The notes: a model not told the origin generated them from the letters alone. Shown: positions 34,696-44,169, counted from the first letter of the stretch. The stretch: 64,000 nt of DNA from Phaeobacter cretensis (GCF_047372505.1 NZ_JBKBEU010000001.1:2976001-3040000); one strand, 5' to 3'. Program-made: numbers and translations.

Positions 34696-35325
34696 CTATT
34701 CTTTCCAGCTCGCCAGCGCATTGACGGCCGCCACGGTGATCGCAGAGCCACCCAGGCGGCCCTTTACGATCATGGAGGGCACTGGCAGATCCTGCATCAG
34801 CGCATCTTTGGATTCCATCGCGCCAACAAACCCCACAGGGCAGCCGATGATGGCAGCAGGGCGTGGGCAGGCGGGGTCCTTCAGTATATTGAGCAGATGA
34901 AACAGCGCGGTGGGGGCGTTGCCGATGGCCACAACAGCACCGTCCAGCTTGGGACGCCAAAGCTCAAGCGCCGCGGCGGAGCGAGTATTGGACATCTCCT
35001 TGGCCATCTCCGGCACCTTGGGATCGCGCAGCGTGCAGATCACCTCGTTGTTGGCAGGCAGGCGGGGGCGGGTGATGCCTTCGCTGACCATATACGCATC
35101 ACACAGGATCGGCGCACCGTCCGCCAATGCGGCGCGAGCGGCCTCTGCCATTCCGTCGGAAAAACGCACGTGCTCTTCCAAGCCGACCATTCCGGCGGCG
35201 TGGATCATGCGGACCACAACACTCTCTTCATCTTTGTTGAAGCGGCCAAGGTCGGCTTCGCTGCGGATTGTGGCAAAGCTCTCGGCGTAGATGGCAGCGC
35301 CGTTGGTTTCATAGGTGTGGAGCAT
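34696..35325 (-). CDS. cobH: Precorrin-8X methylmutase, CobH
   Basis: A 209-residue isomerase: RMIHAAGMVGLEEHVRFS (about 39-56, with the catalytic His), ILCDAYMVSEGITRPRLP, AIGNAPTALFHLLN and the GCPVGFVGAMESKDAL segment near the C-terminus. It moves the C-11 methyl to C-12, making hydrogenobyrinic acid, the last step of aerobic corrin-ring formation. One base separates it from cobG upstream (35327). Confidence 0.94.
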   Translation of the reverse strand: MLHTYETNGAAIYAESFATIRSEADLGRFNKDEESVVVRMIHAAGMVGLEEHVRFSDGMAEAARAALADGAPILCDAYMVSEGITRPRLPANNEVICTLRDPKVPEMAKEMSNTRSAAALELWRPKLDGAVVAIGNAPTALFHLLNILKDPACPRPAAIIGCPVGFVGAMESKDALMQDLPVPSMIVKGRLGGSAITVAAVNALASWKE

Positions 35326-35326
35326 G

Positions 35327-36532
35327 TCAGCTGCCCTCTGTCATTAGGTCGGGAGTGGCCCGCAGGGTGCGGGCACTCAGGGAGGTGTTTAGCGGGTGAT
35401 CGGCGGCGGTGCCATCATGGATAAGGTCAAATCGGTCGTGGTCTGTTGCTGTAAGCACCAGATCGGCGGGATGTGGGTGCGCACAGCCCTTTGTGCAGCC
35501 GGAAACATGCAAGTGCTTGCCGACAGGAACGGCGGCCGCCAGATCGCGCGCCAGATCGCGCGTGATCGCGCGCGCCTGCTGGCAACCGGGTGCTCCGGTG
35601 CAGGCACTGACCCGCAGGCGGGAATCTGTTGCATCCGGGATCAGGCCGGGCAAGGCTGGAACTGATGTTACCCCTTCCACAAGAAGCATCCGCCAGGGTG
35701 TCAGACGCAGCGCGCCGTGATCGGCCAGCTCGGCCAGACTACTTGCGGGCATCTGCCCAAATTCCAGCGCTATCAGCAGTGCGCCACCTTCGAGGCTTGG
35801 AATGAGGCTGGATACTGGGCCAGGCGTCGGGCGTTGGGCGTATTGCGCAGCGGTGCCGCCGGACGCGACATGTGCCGAGGGCGGGCCGCGACGCTCAATC
35901 AGCTGACGCATTCTGCCGCGTCCCGCAGGTGCGCCGTCTTGGTCAAGAAACCAGCGTGCAAGCGCCAGTGTCTCTGTTGCGGCGTTGTCGGCGCTGACTA
36001 GCATGCCGCGCGTTGCACCATCTGCGCGCAGCAGGAGCCCATCTGCTGTGCGTTCAATGCGAATATCGGCGGCTGTTTGGCATAGAACGGGGGCAGGACC
36101 GCAATCAATGGCAACGCCGAATTTGCCGGGCAGAGCCAGATCAGTGGCTTTGGTCAGGGCGGTTGTCAGATCTTTGGCGATCCGGTGGCTGTCATCACCC
36201 GACTGCCAGAACGGTGTCAGCGTGATATTGCGACGGGCCTCAGCGGTCGGGTCAGTATCGACCAACTCCAGATCACGCAGGCCTGCGATCAGTGCTTCAT
36301 AGGCGTCTTCGCGGATGCCGCGCAGCTGCAGATTGGCGCGGGCCGAAATGTCGATCACCCCGGACCCGCAGCGCTGTGATAGTTGCGCCAGACCGCGGGC
36401 CTGATCCTGCGTCAAACGCCCCAACGGTGCACGGATGCGCACCACCAGCCCGTCGCCGGACATCATTGGACGTAGTGCGCCGGGGCACCAGCCAAAGACT
36501 TTTGGGTCGGTCCTGTCGGCCGGGGCGATCAC
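35327..36532 (-). CDS. cobG: Precorrin-3B synthase, CobG
   Basis: A 401-residue member of the nitrite/sulphite reductase-like family with the iron-sulphur cysteines SACTGAPGCQQA and VSGCTKGCAHP near the C-terminus. CobG uses molecular oxygen to hydroxylate and lactonise precorrin-3A, and its presence marks the aerobic route. The GTG at 36532 is preferred: it overlaps the cobN TGA as GTGA (36529-36532) and gives VIAPADRTDPKVFGWCPGAL, the usual family N-terminus. An upstream ATG at 36580 would overlap cobN by 52 bp. Confidence 0.92.
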   Translation of the reverse strand: MIAPADRTDPKVFGWCPGALRPMMSGDGLVVRIRAPLGRLTQDQARGLAQLSQRCGSGVIDISARANLQLRGIREDAYEALIAGLRDLELVDTDPTAEARRNITLTPFWQSGDDSHRIAKDLTTALTKATDLALPGKFGVAIDCGPAPVLCQTAADIRIERTADGLLLRADGATRGMLVSADNAATETLALARWFLDQDGAPAGRGRMRQLIERRGPPSAHVASGGTAAQYAQRPTPGPVSSLIPSLEGGALLIALEFGQMPASSLAELADHGALRLTPWRMLLVEGVTSVPALPGLIPDATDSRLRVSACTGAPGCQQARAITRDLARDLAAAVPVGKHLHVSGCTKGCAHPHPADLVLTATDHDRFDLIHDGTAADHPLNTSLSARTLRATPDLMTEGS

Positions 36533-39500
36533 ACTGCGCCCTCCAGCTCTGCCATGATGGAATTGCGGCGCGTGCTCCATAGGCCCGCATCCAGTAGCGC
36601 GTGAAAGCGATCACGCATCGCCCGCAGGGCTTCCGGGTTTTCGCGCTGCATAAAGTCCACCAGATCATCGCGTCCCAGCGTGGCCTCGAAATAGAGATCA
36701 AACAGATGCGGCGGCACCACTTGTGCCAGATGCGCAAACGCTGCCATATGATCCAGCGTCGCTGCGACCTCGGCGGCACCACGAAACCCGTGGTTCATCA
36801 TCGAGGTGGCCCAATCGGGGTTTGCCGCACGGGCGCGGGTCACGCGGGCGATCTCTTCACCCAGCGACCGCGCCTTTGGTGTGTCCGGCCGCGTCGCATC
36901 CATGTGATAGAGCGCTGGTGCCTCTTGGCCAATGCGCGCCATCGCGGCGGCAAAACCGGCCTCATGGGCCGCATAATCTGACGCGATCAACAGATCGGTT
37001 TCGGGCAGGTCCTGCAGGTGCACAAAACTATCCGCGGTCTGCAGGCGGCCCTCAAGCGCGTCACGCGCCTCATGGATCTCTCCTTTTGCATCAATGGCAT
37101 GGGAGGAGGCGCTGAGCCAGGCCTCGCCTGCAGCCAACCGCGCCTCTTCGGTGTAGTCATCCAGATGGGGGGTCATCGACAGGCCGTATTGGCCGGGCTT
37201 AGGTCCAAAGACGCGCGGGGTTCGTGCCAGGTATGGGTTGTCGGTCTGGCTTTCTTCCCGCAATGCAAGAGCCCCTGCTGCAGCCTCGAACATCTGTGCC
37301 AGACCTGGAAAGACGTCTCTGAACAGGCCCGAGACACGGAGCGTTACGTCGATACGGGGGCGGTTCAGCATCGAAAGAGGCAACACCTCAAAGCCGGAAA
37401 CACGCTCGGAGCCTTCGTCCCATTTGGGAGCAAGGCCCGCAAGATGCAGGGCCATGGCAAATTCCTCGCCGGCCGTGCGCATCGTGGCGGACCCCCAAAG
37501 ATCAATTACCAATCCGCGTGGCCAGTCGCCGTGGTCCTGAAGGTGGCGGCGCAACAGCTCTTCCGCCAGTTTGACACCTTGTGCCTGCGCCGCGCGCGAA
37601 GGCACCGCGCGGGGGTCCGTAGTAAAGAGGTTGCGTCCCGTGGGCATCACATCGGCGCGACCACGAAACGGCGATCCTGATGGGCCGGGAGAGACCATCT
37701 GGCCGTTCAGGGCCGCAATCAACCCTGCGCGTTCCTCTGTGCCGCATTGGCCGGTGCCAAAGATATGAAGCCCTTCGCCGTACTGGCTTTCCTTGATGTC
37801 GCAGACAAAGGCGTCGATGCGTGTGATCGCCTCGGCAGCACAGCTGTCAGGCGTAAGACCCAGATCGGATTCGACGCCGGTGCCCTGGGCCTCTTGCCGG
37901 ATGCTGTCAACCAGCCGGTCGCGGCGCGCAGGGTCCAGACCATCGGCAGTGGAGTATTCATCGAGCAGGCTTTCCAGCCGGGCCATGCCCTCGGGAAGGT
38001 TGGTCTGTGCCATGGGTGGCGGCAGATGGCCCAGCGTGACGGCTCCAATGCGTCGTTTGGCCTGCGCGGCCTCACCGGGGTCGTTTACAATAAAGGGATA
38101 GGCCACGGGCTGCGGTCCGGTGAGCACCTCTGGCCAGCACGCAGCAGAGAGCGCTACGGATTTGCCGGGAAGCCATTCCAGCGTACCGTGGGCACCGATA
38201 TGGACAATGGCGTCTGACTGAGGGCGCAGCCATAGGTAGAAGGCGACATAGGCGTGACGCGGAGTTCGGTCCAGATCGTGATAGTCATCAACACGGGTTT
38301 TGACTTCACCACGTTCCGGTTGCAGCGCAATCAGTGCTTTGCATGCCCGTAACGCTTTGAAGTGAAAGGCCCCATCGCGACAATCGACATCATCTTCCGG
38401 GCGGCCCCAAGCTTCTGCCAGGGTGTTCTGCAGGTCCTGCGGCAAGGTGGCAAGCGCGGCCTTGTAGTCTTCCAAAGGGAAACTCAGCGTTTCATCCATC
38501 AGCCTTAAACCGGTGCTTTCGAGCGGCTCTACCACATAGCCCTGATCCCACAGCTCGCGTAAGATCTCATCGCAGGACGCCAGTGCATCGAGCCCTACGG
38601 CATGGGCCAGATTATGATCGCGTCCGGGATAAGTGGACAGTACCAGCGCCAGGTTCTTGTCGGCATTGGGCAACCGTGACAGGCGCAGCCAGCCCTCGAC
38701 ACGGTCTACGGCAGCTTGGACGCGGCCAATATCGGCACGATGGGCGAATCGGGAATACTGAAGGTCGGGGTCCTTCTTGCCGGGGGCCTTGAAACTGATC
38801 AACCCAGCAAAGATGCGCCCGTCCACCTCGGGAAGGACGACATGCATCGCAAGATCAGCGGGCGACAATCCGCGATCAGCTTCCGCCCAGTCCTTGCGGC
38901 GTGCTGTCGACAATGCGACCTGAAACACTGGGCAGCCTGTTGTCGACAGTGGTGAGGCGCTGCCGTCCATACCTTGTGCGGAAAACGCTGTTGCGTTGAT
39001 GATGGCAGAGGGGGCCAGGGCGGGTAGAGAGCTGCGTAGCCATTTCGCGGCTTCCGGTGCTTTCAGACTTGAGGCAAAGACTCCGTGCGCGGCATAGCCC
39101 CGCGTGCGCAACTCAGCGATCAGCGCATCTACGGGCGCGGTATCGGCCGCGGTCAGGTAAGAGCGGTAAAAGCTGACCAGAACCAGCGGTTTGTCTCGCG
39201 CAGGCAAATCGGAAAGCACACCTGCAGCCGGGTCGTAATATCCATATTGTGGCACGGATTTCAGGCCGACCACCGGCCCGGCATAGAGGCCTGCGGCGAG
39301 GGATAACTGGGCCAGTGCAGCCTGTGCAGCTACCGCGCCACCAGTGTCACAGAGGTGCTGGAGACGGCGCAGGGTGGATACAGGTAGGGTCGATAGTTCG
39401 TCGAGACGTGCGTCTTCGCGCCCATCTGCGGGCAGGACTGCCAGTGCAATTCCCTTGCGCCGTGCCAGATCCTGCAGCGTCGCAAGCCCATAGGACCAAT

Positions 39501-39774
39501 AGCTTTCGCCACCAATGAGACGAACAAGGACGCCCTTGGCGCCCTCCAGTGTTTGCTCGGCATAAACATCGACTGAGAGCGGGTGTTTTAGCGCGATCAG
39601 ATTTGCGAGGCGCAGGCTTGGAAGCCGATCCTTGCCACGATGCCAGCCCGCCGCAAAGGCCCCAAGGTCACTGTCAGAGAACGACAACACCACCAGATCG
39701 CCGGGCGTCTGCCCGAGATCCTGTGGGGTATCACTCTCATCAAGTCCGTGGCTTTCGCGGAAGACGACATGCAT
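36529..39774 (-). CDS. cobN: Cobaltochelatase large subunit, CobN
   Basis: A 1081-residue CobN/BchH-type subunit. Landmarks: VLVSFYRSYLTAADTAPVDAL (about 200), the STYPGRDHNLAHAVGLDA block (about 395), HIGAHGTLEWLPGKSVALS (about 530), and KWDEGSERVSGFEVLPLS in the C-terminal third. With CobS and CobT (not in this window) it inserts cobalt into hydrogenobyrinic acid a,c-diamide at the cost of ATP. It is shorter than the roughly 1275 residues of the Pseudomonas denitrificans protein, with no sign of disruption. Confidence 0.93.
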   Translation of the reverse strand: MHVVFRESHGLDESDTPQDLGQTPGDLVVLSFSDSDLGAFAAGWHRGKDRLPSLRLANLIALKHPLSVDVYAEQTLEGAKGVLVRLIGGESYWSYGLATLQDLARRKGIALAVLPADGREDARLDELSTLPVSTLRRLQHLCDTGGAVAAQAALAQLSLAAGLYAGPVVGLKSVPQYGYYDPAAGVLSDLPARDKPLVLVSFYRSYLTAADTAPVDALIAELRTRGYAAHGVFASSLKAPEAAKWLRSSLPALAPSAIINATAFSAQGMDGSASPLSTTGCPVFQVALSTARRKDWAEADRGLSPADLAMHVVLPEVDGRIFAGLISFKAPGKKDPDLQYSRFAHRADIGRVQAAVDRVEGWLRLSRLPNADKNLALVLSTYPGRDHNLAHAVGLDALASCDEILRELWDQGYVVEPLESTGLRLMDETLSFPLEDYKAALATLPQDLQNTLAEAWGRPEDDVDCRDGAFHFKALRACKALIALQPERGEVKTRVDDYHDLDRTPRHAYVAFYLWLRPQSDAIVHIGAHGTLEWLPGKSVALSAACWPEVLTGPQPVAYPFIVNDPGEAAQAKRRIGAVTLGHLPPPMAQTNLPEGMARLESLLDEYSTADGLDPARRDRLVDSIRQEAQGTGVESDLGLTPDSCAAEAITRIDAFVCDIKESQYGEGLHIFGTGQCGTEERAGLIAALNGQMVSPGPSGSPFRGRADVMPTGRNLFTTDPRAVPSRAAQAQGVKLAEELLRRHLQDHGDWPRGLVIDLWGSATMRTAGEEFAMALHLAGLAPKWDEGSERVSGFEVLPLSMLNRPRIDVTLRVSGLFRDVFPGLAQMFEAAAGALALREESQTDNPYLARTPRVFGPKPGQYGLSMTPHLDDYTEEARLAAGEAWLSASSHAIDAKGEIHEARDALEGRLQTADSFVHLQDLPETDLLIASDYAAHEAGFAAAMARIGQEAPALYHMDATRPDTPKARSLGEEIARVTRARAANPDWATSMMNHGFRGAAEVAATLDHMAAFAHLAQVVPPHLFDLYFEATLGRDDLVDFMQRENPEALRAMRDRFHALLDAGLWSTRRNSIMAELEGAV

Positions 39775-39842
39775 AGATCAGGCCCTTTTGACAAGAAGAG
39801 CGAAAGGCAGCGCCCGTCCTACCCAGATGGGGGAGGGGCGCT

Positions 39843-39884
39843 GCCCGGCATTTCTGCCGGGCGAAACACTTGAGGTTTCGCCTT
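39843..39884 (-). promoter_or_regulatory. Paired hairpins between cobW and cobN
   Basis: GCCCGGCA-TTTC-TGCCGGGC (39843-39862) is an 8-bp stem with a 4-nt loop. Directly next to it, GGCGAAAC and GTTTCGCC (about 39860-39882) form a second stem; the two share bases and are mutually exclusive in part. They lie 10-50 bp after cobW and 70 bp before cobN. They could be an mRNA-processing or partial-termination site that adjusts cobN expression. Confidence 0.5.
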
Positions 39885-39894
39885 GGCACATTGC

Positions 39895-40929
39895 TTACGC
39901 GCCCAGCTCGGCGCGGATGGCCTCGGCGTTGATGTCGTCATGTTCGGCAATGACCACCAGCTGGGTGCGACGCGGCGCATCACCCCAGGGTTTGTCATAT
40001 TGCGCGCGCAGGCGCTCGCCCACGGCCTGTACCAGCATCCGCATTGGTTTTCCTTCGACGGCAACATAGCCTTTGACGCGCAGGATATTGCGGTCACGGG
40101 CGAGTTTCACAATAGCATCTTGCAACGCTTGCGGGTCAGAGACTTCGCCCATTTCGACTACAATGCTTTCGAAATCGTCATGCTCGTGATCATGATGGCC
40201 ATCGTGATGGCTGGGGCGGGCATCCAGATCATCTTCTGCAGCGGCCGCCAGACCCAGAATCACACGCGGATCAATCACGCCTTCGCTCATCGGCAGGATC
40301 GGCAGTTTGCGCGGTGTCTCGGCCTCGATCACGGTGCGGGCTTTCTCGATGCCAGCCTCACCAGCCAGATCGGCTTTAGACAACAGGATGATATCTGCGC
40401 AGGAGATCTGATCCTCAAACACCTCGGACAGAGGTGTTTCGTGATCCAGGCTCTCATCGGCTTCGCGCTGGGCCGCAACGGCGTCCAGATCGGGGGCAAA
40501 TTGGCCCTTGGCGACAGCTTCAGCATCAGCCAGCGCTATGACGCCATCCACAGTGATGCGGGAGCGGATCGCAGGCCAGTCAAAGGCCTTCAGCAACGGT
40601 TTGGGCAGCGCCAGACCTGAGGTTTCAATCAGGATGTGTTCGGGCTGCTCGGGCAGAGCCATCAATGCTTCGATCGTGGGAATGAAATCATCCGCGACAG
40701 TGCAGCAGATACAGCCGTTGGCCAGCTCGACAATGTTGTTTTCCGGGCAGTTTTCATCAGCACAGGATTTCAGAATCTCGCCATCCACCCCCGCGGTGCC
40801 GAATTCGTTGACAAGCACGGCCAGACGTTTGCCTTGCGGGTTCTGCATCAGATGCCGGATCAGCGTAGTTTTGCCCGCACCAAGAAAGCCGGTGATGACG
40901 GTGACTGGGATTTTATTCAGGTCGCTCAT
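39895..40929 (-). CDS. cobW: CobW-family GTPase (metal chaperone)
   Basis: A 344-residue CobW/COG0523 protein: Walker A TGFLGAGKTTLIRHLM (about 13-28), the metal-binding motif NGCICCTVADDF (about 73-84), GTPase motif SKAD (about 185), a His/Asp-rich stretch SHHDGHHDHEHDD (about 235-247), and a C-terminal CobW_C domain. It should deliver cobalt to the CobNST chelatase. The start at 40929 is clear, with the upstream frame lacking homology. It follows the DUF1636 gene by 4 bp. Confidence 0.94.
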   Translation of the reverse strand: MSDLNKIPVTVITGFLGAGKTTLIRHLMQNPQGKRLAVLVNEFGTAGVDGEILKSCADENCPENNIVELANGCICCTVADDFIPTIEALMALPEQPEHILIETSGLALPKPLLKAFDWPAIRSRITVDGVIALADAEAVAKGQFAPDLDAVAAQREADESLDHETPLSEVFEDQISCADIILLSKADLAGEAGIEKARTVIEAETPRKLPILPMSEGVIDPRVILGLAAAAEDDLDARPSHHDGHHDHEHDDFESIVVEMGEVSDPQALQDAIVKLARDRNILRVKGYVAVEGKPMRMLVQAVGERLRAQYDKPWGDAPRRTQLVVIAEHDDINAEAIRAELGA

Positions 40930-40933
40930 GTGC

Positions 40934-41359
40934 TTAGTCCTTGGACGAAGAGGGGGAGAGGAAAATTTTGGGGGCCGGAGCCTCTGCAGGGGCCGTGACA
41001 GGTGCGGGCGGAATGCGGGCAATGGACTGTTTGCGGAACACGACCGGGCGTTCGCGCCAGGGCACCAGACCATCCGTGGTGGCAGCATAGGCAGCCGCGC
41101 CTGACAGGATGTCGGGTACATGCTCATCCGGGTCGAGGTCGCCGTAGATATAGCTCCAGCGCGCATCACCGCCGCTGAGAACCATGGAACAGCCACGTGT
41201 GCAGGCGGACAGGCATTCGATCCCGCGTACGGCAACCCCTTCGGGCAGGTCGGCCTCCTGCAAGGCAGAGAGCATACGTGCGCCGGGGCGGGGGGCCTCC
41301 GGGTCGGTCACCTCGCCGCGACGGCAGGTGGTGCAGATCGTCAAAGTTACCTCGTCCAT
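40934..41359 (-). CDS. DUF1636 ferredoxin-like metal protein
   Basis: A 141-residue protein: the N-terminal TICTTCRRGE and the following IECLSACTRGCSM supply the two cysteine pairs of a thioredoxin-like (2Fe-2S) ferredoxin or metal-binding fold. A Pro/Ala-rich tail ends the protein. DUF1636 genes occur next to cobW and cobN in alphaproteobacteria; the exact role is unknown, with redox or cobalt handling likely. It is the first gene after the second cobalamin riboswitch. Confidence 0.85.
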   Translation of the reverse strand: MDEVTLTICTTCRRGEVTDPEAPRPGARMLSALQEADLPEGVAVRGIECLSACTRGCSMVLSGGDARWSYIYGDLDPDEHVPDILSGAAAYAATTDGLVPWRERPVVFRKQSIARIPPAPVTAPAEAPAPKIFLSPSSSKD

Positions 41360-41474
41360 GAGCGCCCTTCACTTGGTTTCAGCGATGGGGGCTGCGTGCC
41401 AGCGGGAGCGCAAAGAAGCGCAGGTATCCCAGCCGGTCGCGGAACACCCCGTCCGCCCGTTGCGTTTCTTACTG

Positions 41475-41670
41475 TTGGCAGGTCTCCCGGCTTGCGGATG
41501 CCAGAGCAATCAGCTCTGACGGTCATCCTGCCTTCCCGAGTTTCCTCAGTGGCATCGGAGACCTCTCCGGTCACGGTCGCGGGGGCGGCTGCGCTTGATC
41601 GGGCCCAAATGGCCCAACTGTCACATTCCCTCTTCGCCTGCCAAATGGCAGGAACCAACAAAACCCCCTT
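41475..41670 (-). ncRNA. Cobalamin riboswitch upstream of DUF1636-cobW-cobN operon
   Basis: On the minus strand, the core reads GGTTCCTGCC near 41655, GAGGGAATGTGACAG, the GCCCCCGCGACCGTGA block, GATGCCACTG-GGGAAGGCAGG, and a B12 box AAGCCGGGAGACCTGCC ending at about 41477. The order matches the cobalamin class. It precedes the operon from DUF1636 through at least cobJ and probably, beyond the antiparallel cobK, to cobA. Outer ends are approximate. cobO starts on the other strand only 55 bp from the upstream edge. Confidence 0.92.
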
Positions 41671-41724
41671 GCGCCATTGCCCCTGTCTTTGTCAAGACAT
41701 GGGCGGACCACTAGGAGAGCCCCA

Positions 41725-42360
41725 ATGAGCGATAAGCCCGATACCGACATTTCCGAAGCAGAAGCGGCACGCCATGCGGCGAAGATGGCCAAGAAGAAAG
41801 CTGCCCGCGATCGCATGATGCAAAACAAGGACGGCGAAAAAGGGCTGATCATTGTTCACACGGGGCCGGGCAAGGGCAAATCCAGCTCTGGCTTTGGCAT
41901 GATTATGCGCTGTATCGCCCATGAAATGCCCTCGGCCGTTGTGCAGTTTATCAAAGGTGCGTGGCAGACCGGAGAACGCACTCTGATCGAAGAAAACTTC
42001 AGCGAGCTATGCCAGTTTTACGCAATGGGCGAAGGCTTTACCTGGGAGACCCAGGATAAGGCCCGCGATATTGCCGCAGCACAAAAGGGCTGGGAAAAGG
42101 CCAAGGAAATGATCCGCGACGAGCGCAACACCATGGTGCTCCTGGATGAGATCAACATCGCCCTGCGCTATGACTACATCGACATCGCGGATGTGGTGGA
42201 GTTTCTGGAAACCGAAAAACCACCAATGACCCACGTGGTGCTGACCGGCCGCAACGCCAAAGAAGAGCTGCTCGAGATCGCCGATCTGGCCACTGAGATG
42301 GGTCAGATCAAACACCCTTTCCGTGACGGCATCAAAGCCCAGAAGGGCGTGGAATTCTGA
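41725..42360 (+). CDS. cobO: Cob(I)yrinic acid a,c-diamide adenosyltransferase, CobO
   Basis: A 211-residue CobA/CobO-type adenosyltransferase: P-loop VHTGPGKGKSSSGFGM (about 45-60), VQFIKGAWQTGER (about 73), LLDEINIALRYDYID (about 137-151), VVLTGRNAKEELLEIADLATEM. It attaches the adenosyl group to cobalt. The ATG at 41725 follows AGGAGA. It is divergent from the riboswitch-led operon and followed by a terminator at 42385-42412. Confidence 0.94.
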   Translation: MSDKPDTDISEAEAARHAAKMAKKKAARDRMMQNKDGEKGLIIVHTGPGKGKSSSGFGMIMRCIAHEMPSAVVQFIKGAWQTGERTLIEENFSELCQFYAMGEGFTWETQDKARDIAAAQKGWEKAKEMIRDERNTMVLLDEINIALRYDYIDIADVVEFLETEKPPMTHVVLTGRNAKEELLEIADLATEMGQIKHPFRDGIKAQKGVEF

Positions 42361-42384
42361 TCACCTGGGGTAATGATAAATAAA

Positions 42385-42412
42385 AATCCCTCGCAAGAAT
42401 TTGCGGGGGATT
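42385..42412 (+). terminator. Terminator candidate after cobO
   Basis: AATCCCTCGCAA pairs with TTGCGGGGGATT (12 bp, one G-U) around a GAAT loop, starting 25 bp after the cobO stop. ATTTG follows. A factor-independent terminator separating cobO from the cyclase is likely. Confidence 0.7.
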
Positions 42413-42597
42413 ATTTGAAGGGGCGCAGCAGGGCGATACAGATCCATCCTCTGCTAGCGGCGCTTGCAGGTAGTAGCCGTTCAAAACGGCAATGCAGAAA
42501 ACCTGGAAGCATTGCTTTGAATGTTTGTAAGATGCGCAAAACGGGATCGTGCATAACTGGGGTTTCCAGCAGAGAAATGCGGCAGCAAGGGTATTTT

Positions 42598-44169
42598 ATG
42601 GACCATTTTGGGCGTTTTCTTTTGGCGCGGCCATATTGGTTGGTCGTCGTAGTAATAGTTGCACTCGTCGGTCTTCCTCTGACTATCTGGCTCGATCTGC
42701 GCAACCTGTCGGACGAGACGCTACGTCGGCAGGCGACCAGCCTGAATGGGATCATCACATCAGTACGGTCATATTATGCGACGAATGTGGTGTCGCGGGT
42801 GGTGAATTCGCAGGCTGAGACGCAGGCGTTACACAATTATCTAGACGTAAATGGGGCTATCCCAATCCCGGCTACGCTTTCGCTTGAGCTAGGGGCGGAA
42901 ATTGGTGCGGTCGAGGGAGATGTCGAGTATCGTTTTGTCTCAGATTTCACATTCGCGAACCGGCCGCCACACAAGCTCAGCGAATTTGAACGCAATGCGT
43001 TGCTCCAATTTCGCACCGAGCCTCAGGGCGCCCAATTCGTTGTAAACTCAACCGGAAATGCGTGGAACCGCGAAATCACCCTCATGACGCCGGTGGTGAT
43101 GGCAGGGGGGTGCGTCAGTTGTCATAATTCCCATGCCGAGAGCCCCAAGACGGATTGGAAGGTTGGTGACGTTCGTGCATTGCAAACCGTTACTGTTCGG
43201 CAGCCCGTCGCCCTCAACCTTTGGTCATTTAAGTGGTTGTTGCTGTATTTTGCAGCCGCTGGAACCATGGGGCTTTTCTTTGCCGCGATGCAGTACAAAC
43301 TTGCAGGCAGTTTCAGCCGGATGAATGATGAGCTTACGGCAAACAACGAGTTTTTAGCTGGCATATCGTTGAAGATTTCGAAGTATCTTTCACCGCAAGT
43401 CTACAAATCCATCTTTTCGGGAGAGAAAGACGCTTCGATCTCGACCGAGCGGAAAAAGCTGACGGTCTTCTTCTCTGATATCAAAGACTTTACAGCCACA
43501 ACCGAACGTATGCAGCCGGAAGAGCTAACCGCTCTTTTGAATGAATACTTTACTGAAATGTCCCATATTGCCGAAGCCCATGGGGCGACGATTGACAAGT
43601 TCATCGGCGACGCAATTGTCGCGTTTTTTGGTGACCCAGAGACAAAAGGCACGACCGAAGACGCGCGCGCCTGTGTGCGAATGGCGCTGGAAATGCAGCA
43701 GCGTTTGGCGGATCTTGGCGAAACCTGGAAGGAAAAGGGACTTGAGCATCCGTTCAGGGCACGGATGGGTATCAACACCGGGTTTTGTAACGTTGGGAAC
43801 TTCGGCTCAGATGAGCGGATGGATTATACGATTATAGGTGCCGAGGCGAACTTGGCTGCTCGATTGGAAAGCATAGCGGAACCGGGCGGCATTGTTCTCA
43901 GCTATGAAACCTATGCCCATGTCCGCGATATTATTGATGCAGAGCCAATGGAGGCCGCTCACTTCAAGGGCATCGCGCGTGAAATCATACCTTACCACAT
44001 TAAAAAAATTCAGGTTTCGGAAACGCAAACGTCAAAGATTCCTCAGGTAGAGGATGGAGACAAATTGACAGTAGATTTGACATCTCTTGATGAACCTACG
44101 CGTGCGCTGATGCGGGCGGCTATCCGAGAGGCGTTGACCAAAGCACAGCAGCCTGAACCAGCCGGGTAG
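42598..44169 (+). CDS. Membrane adenylate cyclase with c-haem sensor domain
   Basis: A 523-residue protein: TM1 (about 10-32), a periplasmic DUF3365/Tll0287-like domain (about 35-205) with a c-type haem motif CVSCH (about 166-170), TM2 (about 215-238), a short linker, and a class III nucleotide cyclase domain (about 280-460) with metal-binding Asp in FFSDIKDFTATTERM and KFIGDAIVAFFGD, and the transition-state Asn/Arg in GAEANLAARLE. Start chosen at 42598 after GCAAGGG because TM1 follows directly. It likely couples a redox or gas signal at the haem to cAMP synthesis; the signal is inferred. Confidence 0.88.
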   Translation: MDHFGRFLLARPYWLVVVVIVALVGLPLTIWLDLRNLSDETLRRQATSLNGIITSVRSYYATNVVSRVVNSQAETQALHNYLDVNGAIPIPATLSLELGAEIGAVEGDVEYRFVSDFTFANRPPHKLSEFERNALLQFRTEPQGAQFVVNSTGNAWNREITLMTPVVMAGGCVSCHNSHAESPKTDWKVGDVRALQTVTVRQPVALNLWSFKWLLLYFAAAGTMGLFFAAMQYKLAGSFSRMNDELTANNEFLAGISLKISKYLSPQVYKSIFSGEKDASISTERKKLTVFFSDIKDFTATTERMQPEELTALLNEYFTEMSHIAEAHGATIDKFIGDAIVAFFGDPETKGTTEDARACVRMALEMQQRLADLGETWKEKGLEHPFRARMGINTGFCNVGNFGSDERMDYTIIGAEANLAARLESIAEPGGIVLSYETYAHVRDIIDAEPMEAAHFKGIAREIIPYHIKKIQVSETQTSKIPQVEDGDKLTVDLTSLDEPTRALMRAAIREALTKAQQPEPAG

